From NCBI GenBank assembly GCA_904419105.1, contig CAJFQR010000004.1:1-31134 (forward strand): 31,134 bases of DNA, in the 5' to 3' direction. The number at the start of each line of letters is the position of its first letter. Position 1 is the first letter of the stretch. Under the pieces are notes generated by a model. It did not search any database. It saw nothing but the letters and a program-made list of their open reading frames with translations, and was not told the DNA's origin. Below are positions 6,915 to 14,087 of the stretch, in pieces. A program made the position numbers and the translations under genes. This DNA comes from Candidatus Avimicrobium faecavium (GTDB lineage Bacteria > Bacillota > Clostridia > Oscillospirales > Ruminococcaceae).

Positions 6915-8420
6915 TTACAGTATCTCGGCAAGGGCATCTTTCTCCCGCTCCACCTGGTCGGCCACACCGGCGTCCGGCGCATAGAGCGAGCGGTAGCTGT
7001 ACATACAGAACCCGCCGTAGTGGCTGCTGCCCCTTGCCTGGGACACCATCCGGGCGAGCATATCGTCGTTTTCCACCCATTCCTCGCTGCCGGAGCCGGC
7101 CCACTGGTCGGTGAGGCCGATCTTGCTGGCCGAGATGCCGATGTACAGCTCAATGCCGCTCTGGCGGATCAGGCTGTTCCATTCGGCCACCGTGGCCGAG
7201 AAGGGGCAGGTATCGTTTTCAAACCCGTAGTAGACCTGCGGGCAGATGTAATCCACATAGCCGGAGTTCGAGAGCCACTCCTCCACATCGATGTACTGCT
7301 CATCGTAGTTGATGGAGGTGTTGCCCTGGGGGCTGATGCCAAAGCGCACCGACGAGTCGATGCCCTTGATGGCGGCATAGACCTCCCGCACCAGCTCATC
7401 CACATTGGCCCGGCGCCAGTCCCCGAGGGAGAGGCTGCCGCCGCCGGAACGGTAGGCCTGGTAGGTGGCGGAATCGAAGGCCGAGTCGGTGCTGGGGTAG
7501 AAGTAGTCGTCAAAGTGAATGCCGTCCACTGCGTAGTTCTCGACGATCTCCCGCACACCGGCGACGATGAGCTCCCGGGCGTCGTCACTGCCGGGGTTGT
7601 AGTAGATGCCGCCGGCGTACTCCACCACCGCTTCACTGCCGGCTTTCAGCCAGACCGACGCCTGGTTGCCGGCGCTCAGGCCGTGGCCCATATTGTTGGC
7701 GTTTCGCACCCGGTAGGGGTTGATCCACGCCTCGATGGAGAGGCCCCGGCTGTGGGCCTCCTCCACCATGATGGCCAGCGGGTCGTACCCCGGGTCCACC
7801 CCCTCGGTCCCGGTGAGCAGATAGGACCAGGGGAAGTAGTCCGACTCATAGAGGGCGTCCCCGAACGGGCGCACCTGCACAAAAACGGTGTTGTACCCGT
7901 CGTTTGCCACATTGGAAAAGGCCGCCCCGATGGCTGAGCGGAAGGAGGAAGCCGTCTGGTTTTTCACCATACCGGACAGATCCAGATAGGAGAACCACAC
8001 CGCCCGCACCTCGCCGGAGGGGCTGACCGCCGACGGCCGGGAGACGCTCTCTTCCGAGGAGGCCGTACTGGAGCTCACCTTGCTGGAAGCAAGTTCACTG
8101 GAGCTGGGCTCACTGGAGCTAGGCTCACTGGAAACCGGCTCACTGGAAACCGGCTCACTGGAGACGGGCTCCGAAGAGGCCACGCCGGAAACAGGCCCGC
8201 TGGAGGACGGCTCACCGGCCGGGGCCGAAGATCCCGCCTCGGACGAGAGTCCGGAGCCATCCTCAGAGGAGCTCTCCTCACTGGAGCTCTCCTCCCCGGA
8301 GCTGTTCCACACGATCTGCGCCGAAGAGGAGAGCAGCTCCGTACGGTGGTCTGCGCCGGCACAGCCGGGCAATGTGCATATCATCACAGCGCAGCACAGC
8401 GCCGAAAGCAGTCGTTTCAT
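6915..8420 (-). CDS. GHL10-family glycoside hydrolase, lipoprotein
   Basis: A 501-residue surface lipoprotein. Residues 1-20 form a lipoprotein signal ending in the lipobox LPGC (Cys20). Residues about 30-130 are a Ser/Glu/Pro-rich linker with an SSEPV pentapeptide repeat. From about 133 to 440 comes a GHL10 (YngK/YddW-type) TIM barrel: RAVWFSYLDLS at its start, FVQVRPFGDALY, EAWINPYRV, and the acidic motif HFDDYFYP at 302-309. E. coli DigH of this family cuts peptidoglycan glycans that lack stem peptides, which fits the amidase gene directly downstream. The ATG at 8420 has AAAGGA 8 bases upstream and gives the lipoprotein signal; the open frame extends upstream without coding features. Substrate is inferred from the family and the neighbour. 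Confidence 0.85.
   Translation of the reverse strand: MKRLLSALCCAVMICTLPGCAGADHRTELLSSSAQIVWNSSGEESSSEESSSEDGSGLSSEAGSSAPAGEPSSSGPVSGVASSEPVSSEPVSSEPVSSEPSSSEPSSSELASSKVSSSTASSEESVSRPSAVSPSGEVRAVWFSYLDLSGMVKNQTASSFRSAIGAAFSNVANDGYNTVFVQVRPFGDALYESDYFPWSYLLTGTEGVDPGYDPLAIMVEEAHSRGLSIEAWINPYRVRNANNMGHGLSAGNQASVWLKAGSEAVVEYAGGIYYNPGSDDARELIVAGVREIVENYAVDGIHFDDYFYPSTDSAFDSATYQAYRSGGGSLSLGDWRRANVDELVREVYAAIKGIDSSVRFGISPQGNTSINYDEQYIDVEEWLSNSGYVDYICPQVYYGFENDTCPFSATVAEWNSLIRQSGIELYIGISASKIGLTDQWAGSGSEEWVENDDMLARMVSQARGSSHYGGFCMYSYRSLYAPDAGVADQVEREKDALAEIL
8094..8172. repeat. 15-bp tandem repeat coding for a Ser-Glu-Pro linker
   Basis: About five imperfect copies of a GCTCACTGGAAACCG-like 15-bp unit lie inside the GHL10 lipoprotein gene and encode SSEPV/SSEPS repeats. 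The 15-bp unit keeps the frame, so copy-number change would only alter the length of the tether between membrane and enzyme. Confidence 0.75.
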
Positions 8421-8537
8421 CCGCTCGTTCCTTTCTCCGGCCCGATGTCGGAGGAGTTGATCACAAAAATACTGTGGCGGAAAGCCGCCCCGTTTACTGC
8501 AAAACCTGTCGGATTTTTTGACGGTGGAATCCGCCTC

Positions 8538-8566
8538 TTGACAAATCCGCCGTTTTGGCCAATACT
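8538..8566 (+). promoter_or_regulatory. Possible promoter of the zinc-ribbon gene
   Basis: A perfect TTGACA at 8538-8543 is followed after 17 bases by AATACT at 8561-8566 (4 of 6 matches). The leader would be about 120 nt. The 274-bp divergent gap 8421-8694 shows no other clear element; I could not identify a convincing promoter for the GHL10 gene on the other strand. Confidence 0.35.
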
Positions 8567-8694
8567 GAAAGGGCGGCGGAGCCGGTGCCCCGACAGGGAC
8601 GACCCGCCTCGACAGGAGAAGCCGGACTTCTCCCCTATTATACAATCTTTTCGCAGAGAAGAAAAGTAAAAAAACCGTGAACGGAGGGGTTTCC

Positions 8695-9063
8695 ATGTTT
8701 TTCATCGGCTCGGCCGGTTCCCGCTGTGAACGCCGCGGCCCCGTACCCAATCAGCCCTGCCCGGGGTGCGGGCGCCGGGGCATGGAGCTCATCGAGACCT
8801 ATTTCGGGCTGTCGGCCTTCTTCCTTCCGCTGGCCCGGCTGGACCGGCGGTACTATCTGGTCTGTCCCGGCTGCGCAGGCGTCTGGGAGATCTCCCGGGC
8901 AGACGGCAAGTTACTGCAGCAGCACCCCGAGGCGGTGCTCCCGGCGGACCATCTGGCGGCGGCCGGCGGCTTCAATCCCCGGGAGAGCCGCTTCTGCCCG
9001 AACTGCGGGGCGGAAGTCTCCTTTGGGGACCGCTTCTGCCGCCGGTGCGGCCATCCGCTGTGA
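8695..9063 (+). CDS. Small zinc-ribbon protein of unknown function
   Basis: A 122-residue cytoplasmic protein with two treble-clef or ribbon-like Cys clusters. The N-terminal part has CPGCG near residue 22 and a second CPGCAGVWEIS near 58, separated by a hydrophobic stretch with LSAFFLPLARLDRRYY. The C-terminus is a classical zinc ribbon, FCPNCG followed by FCRRCGHPL. The ATG at 8695 has GGAGG 7-8 bases upstream; the in-frame GTG at 8677 precedes that site and is rejected. Proteins with a C-terminal zinc ribbon of this sort are common and mostly uncharacterised. It stands alone, converging on the ATPase gene with only 26 bases between stop codons. I do not assign a role. Confidence 0.75.
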   Translation: MFFIGSAGSRCERRGPVPNQPCPGCGRRGMELIETYFGLSAFFLPLARLDRRYYLVCPGCAGVWEISRADGKLLQQHPEAVLPADHLAAAGGFNPRESRFCPNCGAEVSFGDRFCRRCGHPL

Positions 9064-9089
9064 GCCATCATCGCACAGCGCAGCAGTCA

Positions 9090-11723
9090 TCAGAGCTCGG
9101 ACGAACCGTCCGGGCTCTTCTTTATCGGGACGGACAGGGTCGGATCCGGGTCTTTCGGGGCCTTGGTCAGGGTGATGCCCAGTGCCCACAGCAGCGGTCC
9201 GACCGCACAGGCGAAGGCCACCACCACGGCCGAAGCCCGGTCCAGCGGCACGGTACCCATCACAGCAGCCAACGCCGGGAGCTGTACCGCCGCAATCGTA
9301 AGCAGCGCGGAGACCGCCACCGCCAGCGTCAGGCGGAGGTTTCCGAAGGGCCCGGCAGCGAAGAGGCTGCCGCTCTCCGACCGGCATTCGAAACAGTGGA
9401 TCAGCTGGGTAAAAACCAGCGTGAGCAGCGCCGCAGTGCGAGCCATACCGGTATCCCCGGTGCGGACAAGCACGGTGCCGTACGCCCACAAGGTACAAAA
9501 TCCGATGAGCAGCCCGCGCAAGGCGATCAGGCCGAGAACGGAGCCGTCCAGCAGCGAGACGTCCCGGCCACGGGGACGGCGGCGCATCAGATCTTCCGCC
9601 GGAGGTTCAAAGCCGAGAGCGATGGCCGGCAGTCCGTCGGTGGCCAGGTTCACCAGCAGCAGCTGGATCGGGGTGAGCACCACCGGCATCCCCATCAGCA
9701 TCCCGAAGAGCATCGCCGCCACCTCGCCGGTGTTGCAGGAGAGCAGGTAGCGGATGCTGCGGCGGATGTTGTCGTAGATGGCGCGGCCCTCCCGGATGGC
9801 TGCTACCAGCGTGGCGAAATCGTCGTCCAGCAGGATCAGATCGGAGGCCTCCCGGGCCACATCGCTGCCGTTTTTGCCCATGGCGACGCCGATGTCTGCC
9901 TCCTTGAGAGCCGGGGCATCGTTGACGCCGTCGCCGGTCATCGCCGTCACCAGCCCCTTCTTCTGGAAGGCGCGCACGATGCGCAGTTTATCCGCCGGGG
10001 AGACTCTGGCGTAGACGGCGGTGGTGAGCAGACGCTCCTCCAGTGCCCGGTCCGGGAGGGCGGCAAGCTCCTCACCGGTGAGGATCCCCTCGCAGCCCGG
10101 CCGGAGGATCCCCACCTCCCGGGCCACCGCCGCGGCGGTGAGGCTGTGGTCCCCGGTGATGAGCACCGGCCGGATGTGGGCGGAAAGGCACTCCCGCACC
10201 GCCCTGGCCGCATCCGGGCGCACCGGGTCGGCGATGGCCGCCAGCCCGAGGAAGCAGAGCCCCTCCTCCCAGCCGGCGGCGTCCTTCGGCTTGTAGGCGG
10301 CGGCAAGCACCCGGTAGCCTTCGGCAGCCAGCCGGTCGTTCTCCCGGAGGACGGCGGCCCTGGCCGCCGGGGAAAGGGGAAGCTCCCGGCCGTCCCGACG
10401 GATGCGGGTGCAGCATTCCATCAGCCGGTCCGGCGCCCCTTTGGCAAAGAGGAAGTCCCCCTCCGGCATCCGGATGAGCACCGACATCCGTTTGCGCTCC
10501 GAGTCGAAGGGCCGCTCCCCGAGGCGCCGGCCCAGCTCCCGTCCCAGTCCCGCCTTGGCCCCGGCGATAAGCAGAGCCGCCTCGGTGGGGTCACCGTCGG
10601 TGCGCCAGGTGTTTTTCGGGCCCGGCACAAGGGAGGCGTCGTTTGCCAGCACAAAGGCGGTGAGCAGCAGCCCCTCATCGGCGGAGAGCTCCAGCGTCTG
10701 CCGGCCGTCCCGCAGGAAGGTGCCGGTCCGGCTGAGACCGTCGCCGGTGACCGACAGAGAACCATTCGGCGTCCACAGTGACCGGACGGTCATACGGTTT
10801 TCGGTGAGGGTGCCGGTTTTGTCGGTGCAGATGACTTCGGCGCTGCCGAGGGTCTCCACCGTATGGAGGCCCTTGACCAGCGAGCCCCGCTTGAGGATCC
10901 GCCGCACCGCCAGTGCCAGCGACACGGTGACGATGGCCGGGAGCCCCTCCGGTACCGCCGCCACCGCCAGTGAGATACCGGTGACCAGCATCGCAAAGGG
11001 GCTCTCCCCGCGCAGTACCCCGAGCACCGCCACTGCCGCACAGATCACCAGACAGCCGGCAGCGATGGTCTTGCCGAGGTGGTCCAGCCGGCGGGCCAGC
11101 GGCGTCGGTTCCGGCTCGATGGTGTCCAGCATACCGGCGATGCGGCCCATCTCGGTGTCCATCCCGGTGGCGGTGACCCGGGCGGTGCAGCTGCCTTTGA
11201 CCGCCATCGTACCCATACGAACCATGTTTTCTCCGGCGGGGATGCGGTCCACCGGCACCGATTCCCCGGTGAGCAGCGATTCATCACAGGAGACGCCGCC
11301 GTCAAGCAGCTCGGCGTCCGCCGGGACCCGGTCCCCGGCAGCTAAGAGGATCACATCACCGGGGACTGCCTCGGCGGCGGGGATCTCCCGGCGGGCACCG
11401 TCCCGCAGCACCTTCGCCGTCGGGGCTGCCAGCCGGGAGAGGGCCTCCAGCGTGCGCTCGGTGCGGACCTCCTGCAAAAAGCCGATGAGGGCATTGAGAA
11501 GGACAATGGCCAGCATGGCCAGCGCCTCCCGCCCCTCCCCGAGCACCGCCGAGATCCCGGCACAGCCGATGAGGATCAGCGTCATATAGTCGCCGAACTG
11601 CCCGGCAAAGATCCGGGCCAGGCTCACCCGGCGGCCGCGGCTTACCTGGTTTGGGCCGGTCTCCCGCAGCCGGCGGGCGGCCTCCGCCTCGGAGAGGCCG
11701 GTGTGTTTCGATCCTTCTGCCAT
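9090..11723 (-). CDS. P-type cation ATPase, calcium-transporter type (P2)
   Basis: An 877-residue ion pump of the P2A/PMCA-like group that would export Ca2+ (or Mn2+) from the cytoplasm. Visible in order: N-terminal cation-ATPase domain; TGES at 152-155 (actuator); VPEGLP at 257-262 in M4; ICTDKTGTLTEN with phosphorylated Asp301; the nucleotide domain with FDSERKRMS; TGDGVNDAPALK hinge; SCNTGEVA in M5; and NLATDGLPA in M6. The M4 Glu, M5 Asn and Glu and M6 Asn and Asp of SERCA calcium sites are kept. The residue at the SERCA M8 Glu position looks like Gln (FTQLIHCF), as in single-site pumps. Start ATG at 11723 with AAAGGGG upstream. Monocistronic. A 12-bp palindrome lies in its leader. Ca2+ versus Mn2+ cannot be settled by sequence alone. 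Confidence 0.9.
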   Translation of the reverse strand: MAEGSKHTGLSEAEAARRLRETGPNQVSRGRRVSLARIFAGQFGDYMTLILIGCAGISAVLGEGREALAMLAIVLLNALIGFLQEVRTERTLEALSRLAAPTAKVLRDGARREIPAAEAVPGDVILLAAGDRVPADAELLDGGVSCDESLLTGESVPVDRIPAGENMVRMGTMAVKGSCTARVTATGMDTEMGRIAGMLDTIEPEPTPLARRLDHLGKTIAAGCLVICAAVAVLGVLRGESPFAMLVTGISLAVAAVPEGLPAIVTVSLALAVRRILKRGSLVKGLHTVETLGSAEVICTDKTGTLTENRMTVRSLWTPNGSLSVTGDGLSRTGTFLRDGRQTLELSADEGLLLTAFVLANDASLVPGPKNTWRTDGDPTEAALLIAGAKAGLGRELGRRLGERPFDSERKRMSVLIRMPEGDFLFAKGAPDRLMECCTRIRRDGRELPLSPAARAAVLRENDRLAAEGYRVLAAAYKPKDAAGWEEGLCFLGLAAIADPVRPDAARAVRECLSAHIRPVLITGDHSLTAAAVAREVGILRPGCEGILTGEELAALPDRALEERLLTTAVYARVSPADKLRIVRAFQKKGLVTAMTGDGVNDAPALKEADIGVAMGKNGSDVAREASDLILLDDDFATLVAAIREGRAIYDNIRRSIRYLLSCNTGEVAAMLFGMLMGMPVVLTPIQLLLVNLATDGLPAIALGFEPPAEDLMRRRPRGRDVSLLDGSVLGLIALRGLLIGFCTLWAYGTVLVRTGDTGMARTAALLTLVFTQLIHCFECRSESGSLFAAGPFGNLRLTLAVAVSALLTIAAVQLPALAAVMGTVPLDRASAVVVAFACAVGPLLWALGITLTKAPKDPDPTLSVPIKKSPDGSSEL
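9092..9122 (+). terminator. Terminator of the zinc-ribbon gene, inside the 3' end of the ATPase gene
   Basis: AGAGCTCGGAC (9092-9102) pairs over 11 bp (one G-T) with GTCCGGGCTCT (9108-9118) around a 5-nt loop, followed by TCTTTAT. It starts 29 bases after the zinc-ribbon stop but lies within the last codons of the convergent ATPase gene, so it constrains that gene's C-terminal sequence. Confidence 0.6.
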
Positions 11724-11754
11724 ATTGCGTTCCCCTTTCTGCCGTCTTTTTCAG

Positions 11755-11766
11755 ATAGTGCACTAT
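11755..11766. promoter_or_regulatory. 12-bp perfect palindrome before the ATPase gene, possible operator
   Basis: ATAGTGCACTAT is a perfect dyad 32 bases upstream of the ATPase start codon, and a TATAGT that could serve as a -10 element overlaps it on the minus strand. No good -35 was found at 16-18 bases. I cannot name a regulator. Confidence 0.4.
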
Positions 11767-11832
11767 ATGACCGGTGTGGACAGGGTATGCGGTAGAAAAA
11801 CCCCTCTCACCCATACGGCAAAAACGGGCCTG

Positions 11833-11854
11833 TTGTTGCATTTTTTTGCAACAA
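11833..11854. other. Perfect 8-bp inverted repeat in an AT-rich gap
   Basis: TTGTTGCA and TGCAACAA flank six Ts. It lies about 110 bases upstream of the ATPase start in the 287-bp gap 11724-12010, which is strikingly AT-rich from 11833 to 11960 compared with the rest of the window. It could be an operator or an upstream promoter element; no coding potential is visible there. Confidence 0.4.
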
Positions 11855-11954
11855 ATTCCGGGCAAACAGAAAGTTTTTTGAAAATCCTATTTTTTGAACA
11901 GATTTTATCTCAAATTTAACAAAAAATTTGTGCAAAATATTTTAACAAATGAGC

Positions 11955-11987
11955 AAAAAACGGACCGAGCCGGTGGCTTCGGTCCGT
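11955..11987 (-). terminator. Rho-independent terminator of deoC
   Basis: On the minus strand ACGGACCGA pairs with TCGGTCCGT around a 10-nt loop and is followed directly by six Ts. It lies 24 bases beyond the deoC stop. Confidence 0.85.
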
Positions 11988-12010
11988 CTGTGTTTTTTGG
12001 GAAACGGAAA

Positions 12011-12667
12011 TCAGCGGCCGCCGGTGAGGATCTTCACAGCGGAGCTGGTGCCCAGGCGGGTGGCGCCGAGGCGGAGGAACTCCTCCATATCCTCCCGGGT
12101 GCGGATGCCGCCGGCGGCCTTGATCTGGACGCCGGGGCCCACATGGGCGGCAAAGAGGCGCACATCGTCAAAGGTAGCGCCGCCGGTGGAAAAACCGGTG
12201 GAGGTCTTGATGAAATCGGCCCCGGACTCGGTGACCAGGCGGCACATGGTGATCTTCTCCTCCTCGGTGAGCAGGCAGGTCTCGATGATGACCTTGAGCA
12301 CACGGGTGCCGATGGCCGCCTTGATGGCCCGGATCTCCTCCAGGACATAGGCGGTGTCCCCGGCCTTGAGACGGCCGATGTTGATGACCATATCGATCTC
12401 CCCGGCCCCGGCGGCCACCGCATCCCTGGCCTCAAAGACCTTGGCTGCGGTGGACATGGCACCGAGAGGGAAGCCGATGACGGCGCAGACCTTGACCGGG
12501 GTGCCCTTCAGGCAGTCGGCAGCCAGCGGCACATAGCAGCCGTTGACGCAGACCGAAGCGGTGCCGAAGCGCACCGCCTCGTCACAGAGGACGCGGATCT
12601 GCTGCGGAGTGCTGTCCGCTTTGAGCAGGGTGTGGTCCACATGGGAAAACAGTTCACAATCGGTCAT
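12011..12667 (-). CDS. deoC: Deoxyribose-phosphate aldolase
   Basis: A 218-residue class I aldolase that splits 2-deoxyribose 5-phosphate into glyceraldehyde 3-phosphate and acetaldehyde, the last step of deoxynucleoside salvage in the cytoplasm. The Schiff-base lysine is Lys154 in DFIKTSTGF; Asp92 in EIDMVIN and Lys183 in QIKAAGGIRT are the other two catalytic residues. VIGFPLGA near 63-70 is also typical. Length fits the short bacterial form. Start ATG at 12667 with AAAGGAG 7 bases upstream. It follows the DUF1622 gene by 28 bases on the same strand and is probably cotranscribed with it. No phosphopentomutase or nucleoside phosphorylase is present, so the usual deo operon is not here. Confidence 0.95.
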   Translation of the reverse strand: MTDCELFSHVDHTLLKADSTPQQIRVLCDEAVRFGTASVCVNGCYVPLAADCLKGTPVKVCAVIGFPLGAMSTAAKVFEARDAVAAGAGEIDMVINIGRLKAGDTAYVLEEIRAIKAAIGTRVLKVIIETCLLTEEEKITMCRLVTESGADFIKTSTGFSTGGATFDDVRLFAAHVGPGVQIKAAGGIRTREDMEEFLRLGATRLGTSSAVKILTGGR

Positions 12668-12695
12668 AAAAAAGCTCCTTTCCAGAGGGAGGGGG

Positions 12696-13013
12696 TCATT
12701 CGTCGTTTTTCATCTCAATGTGGATCAGCAGCGACAGCAGCGCACGCAGCAGGATGATGCAGCCGAGCACCGCCAGCTCGCTGAGGCTGCGGATCAGTAC
12801 GGTGTTGAGAATCTCCGCCGCCATCTTGAACTCCAGGCCGGTGGCCAGGGAGTTTGCCAGCTCGTGCTTGACCTTGTACTGCCTGATGTGAAACAGGTTG
12901 AGCAGATAGTACCAGAAGGCCCGGAGGGTACCCACCGTGACGATGAAGATACCGATGAGTTCAATCAGCGCAATGATGTGAGGAAGAATGGTCTCGATCA
13001 GTTGTTCCAGCAT
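12696..13013 (-). CDS. DUF1622 family membrane protein
   Basis: A 105-residue protein with a hydrophobic first half (about residues 8-35, IIALIELIGIFIVTVGTL) and a hydrophobic C-terminal segment (about 75-97, LAVLGCIILLRALLSLLI), with a basic-rich connecting region and a possible third, less hydrophobic span near 55-75. The pattern and the central RQYKVKHELANSL block match the DUF1622 family as I recall it; the function of that family is not known. Start ATG at 13013 with AAAGGAGG 9 bases upstream. It is the first gene before deoC, 28 bases apart. The pairing with deoC is probably incidental. Confidence 0.75.
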   Translation of the reverse strand: MLEQLIETILPHIIALIELIGIFIVTVGTLRAFWYYLLNLFHIRQYKVKHELANSLATGLEFKMAAEILNTVLIRSLSELAVLGCIILLRALLSLLIHIEMKNDE

Positions 13014-13098
13014 CTTTCAAACCTCCTTTCCACAAAACCTGTCCGTGAAAAAGTCACGGGGAAACATGAGCGGCCGGGGGATTTTTGCCACAGATGAT

Positions 13099-13127
13099 GC
13101 ACATTGCCGGGGAAATTCTCATATCAT
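13099..13127 (+). promoter_or_regulatory. Possible sigma-E (or sigma-K) sporulation promoter
   Basis: GCACATT (13099-13105) matches 6 of 7 positions of the Bacillus sigma-E -35 consensus kmATATT, and CATATCAT (13120-13127) matches 6 of 8 of CATACAHT, with the correct 14-base gap. The same bases also read as AC, 17 bases, CATA, close to sigma-K. Transcription would start near 13135, just before GGAGG at 13148. A short hairpin (CCGTGA/TCACGG, 13043-13059) lies further up in the same divergent gap. Confidence 0.5.
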
Positions 13128-13159
13128 GGACTGAGAACCCAATGCAAGGAGGCATGATT

Positions 13160-14083
13160 ATGGAGAAAACCAGCGCCAGCACCCCATTACAGGAGGCCAT
13201 TGAGCGCTACAAACAGGACCTGATGGCCGCCTACCGCCGCCAGCAGGAGACCGCCGCCCCGGCTGACACAGTACTGCCGGAAGAAACGCCGGCGCAGCAG
13301 GCGGCCGCGGCCTCCCCTATCCCCGATGAGGTCCCGGCCGGAGAAGCCGCGGCGGTCATCCCGGCGCAGGAGGCGGAAGAGCCGGCTACAAGGGAGACCA
13401 TCGAGTGCGAGGCCCAGGCGATGCCGATCACCGGCAGTCTGCCGGAGGGACAGGGCCGGGAGATCACTGCCAGCCCGCCGGCGGATTCCGGGACGCCGAC
13501 AGACGCCATCGGCCGAAATGAGGCGGAGTACCGCACCAGTGCCCAGGACACGCTGACCGAGATCCTCGGCCAGCGCACCCGGCCGACCCCCGCCGCGCTG
13601 CCCTCCCATTCTACCACAGATGTAAACGAATTCCAACAGGAATCGACAGCAAAAGAAAAATATGAAGCCTACTGCCGGGAGTATCCGGACACCGGCACCG
13701 TCAAGGTGCAGATCTTCACCGCAAAGCGCACCTTCCCGGTACAGGGGGCCCAGGTGAACCTCTACAAGCAGTTTCCCGGCGGCAGCTACCTGATCTCCAG
13801 CCAGTTCTCCGATCAATCGGGGCAGGTGCTGCCGGTGACGGTGCCTGCCCGGGATCGGGGCAATTCCAACGCCCCCGGCGGCGAGGCGGCATTGGACTAT
13901 GTGATAACGGTAACCCATCCGGACTATGTAAATGTAATCATCGAGCATGTGCCGGTCTATGATGGGGTGGTATCGCTGCAGGCGGTGGATCTGGTACCGA
14001 CCGCTGCGGCACCGGACGGGTCCGGCAGATATACCGAGTACCCCGCCGAACAGCCCGCTCAGGGCACGGCAAAGGAGGGATGA
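13160..14083 (+). CDS. Hypothetical protein with C-terminal Ig-like domain, partner of the SpoIID-like protein
   Basis: A 307-residue protein with no signal peptide or membrane segment. Residues 1-30 look helical (LQEAIERYKQDLMAAYRRQ); about 30-165 are low-complexity, rich in Ala, Pro, Glu and Thr; about 175-285 form a beta-rich domain beginning GTVKVQIFTAKRTFPVQGA and ending in VPVYDGVVSLQAVDLVP. That domain resembles carboxypeptidase-regulatory or SpaA-type folds, with PVQGAQVNLY as its first strands. The ATG at 13160 has GGAGG 7 bases upstream; the ATG at 13154 is too close to it. The stop is followed after 4 bases by the next start, so the two proteins are made together. I do not recognise a named function. 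A structural or coat-type role in the spore is a guess from the promoter and neighbours. Confidence 0.7.
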   Translation: MEKTSASTPLQEAIERYKQDLMAAYRRQQETAAPADTVLPEETPAQQAAAASPIPDEVPAGEAAAVIPAQEAEEPATRETIECEAQAMPITGSLPEGQGREITASPPADSGTPTDAIGRNEAEYRTSAQDTLTEILGQRTRPTPAALPSHSTTDVNEFQQESTAKEKYEAYCREYPDTGTVKVQIFTAKRTFPVQGAQVNLYKQFPGGSYLISSQFSDQSGQVLPVTVPARDRGNSNAPGGEAALDYVITVTHPDYVNVIIEHVPVYDGVVSLQAVDLVPTAAAPDGSGRYTEYPAEQPAQGTAKEG

Positions 14084-14087
14084 GCCG

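Noticed and set aside
4299..7937. 1212-codon open frame on the plus strand opposite the amidase and GHL10 genes
   Set aside because: Its translation is Gly/Val/His-rich without domains and mirrors codon bias of the minus-strand genes.
8766..10781. 671-codon plus-strand frame overlapping the zinc-ribbon and ATPase genes
   Set aside because: Out of frame with the zinc-ribbon gene and antisense to the ATPase; no ribosome-binding site or domain.
11894..12757. 287-codon plus-strand frame opposite deoC
   Set aside because: deoC on the other strand has all catalytic residues; this frame has no domain and runs through the deoC terminator.
13187..13948. 253-codon minus-strand frame opposite the SpoIID-partner gene
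   Set aside because: It is antisense to a gene with a good start and translational coupling; its hydrophobic stretches reflect the Ala/Glu-rich complementary strand.
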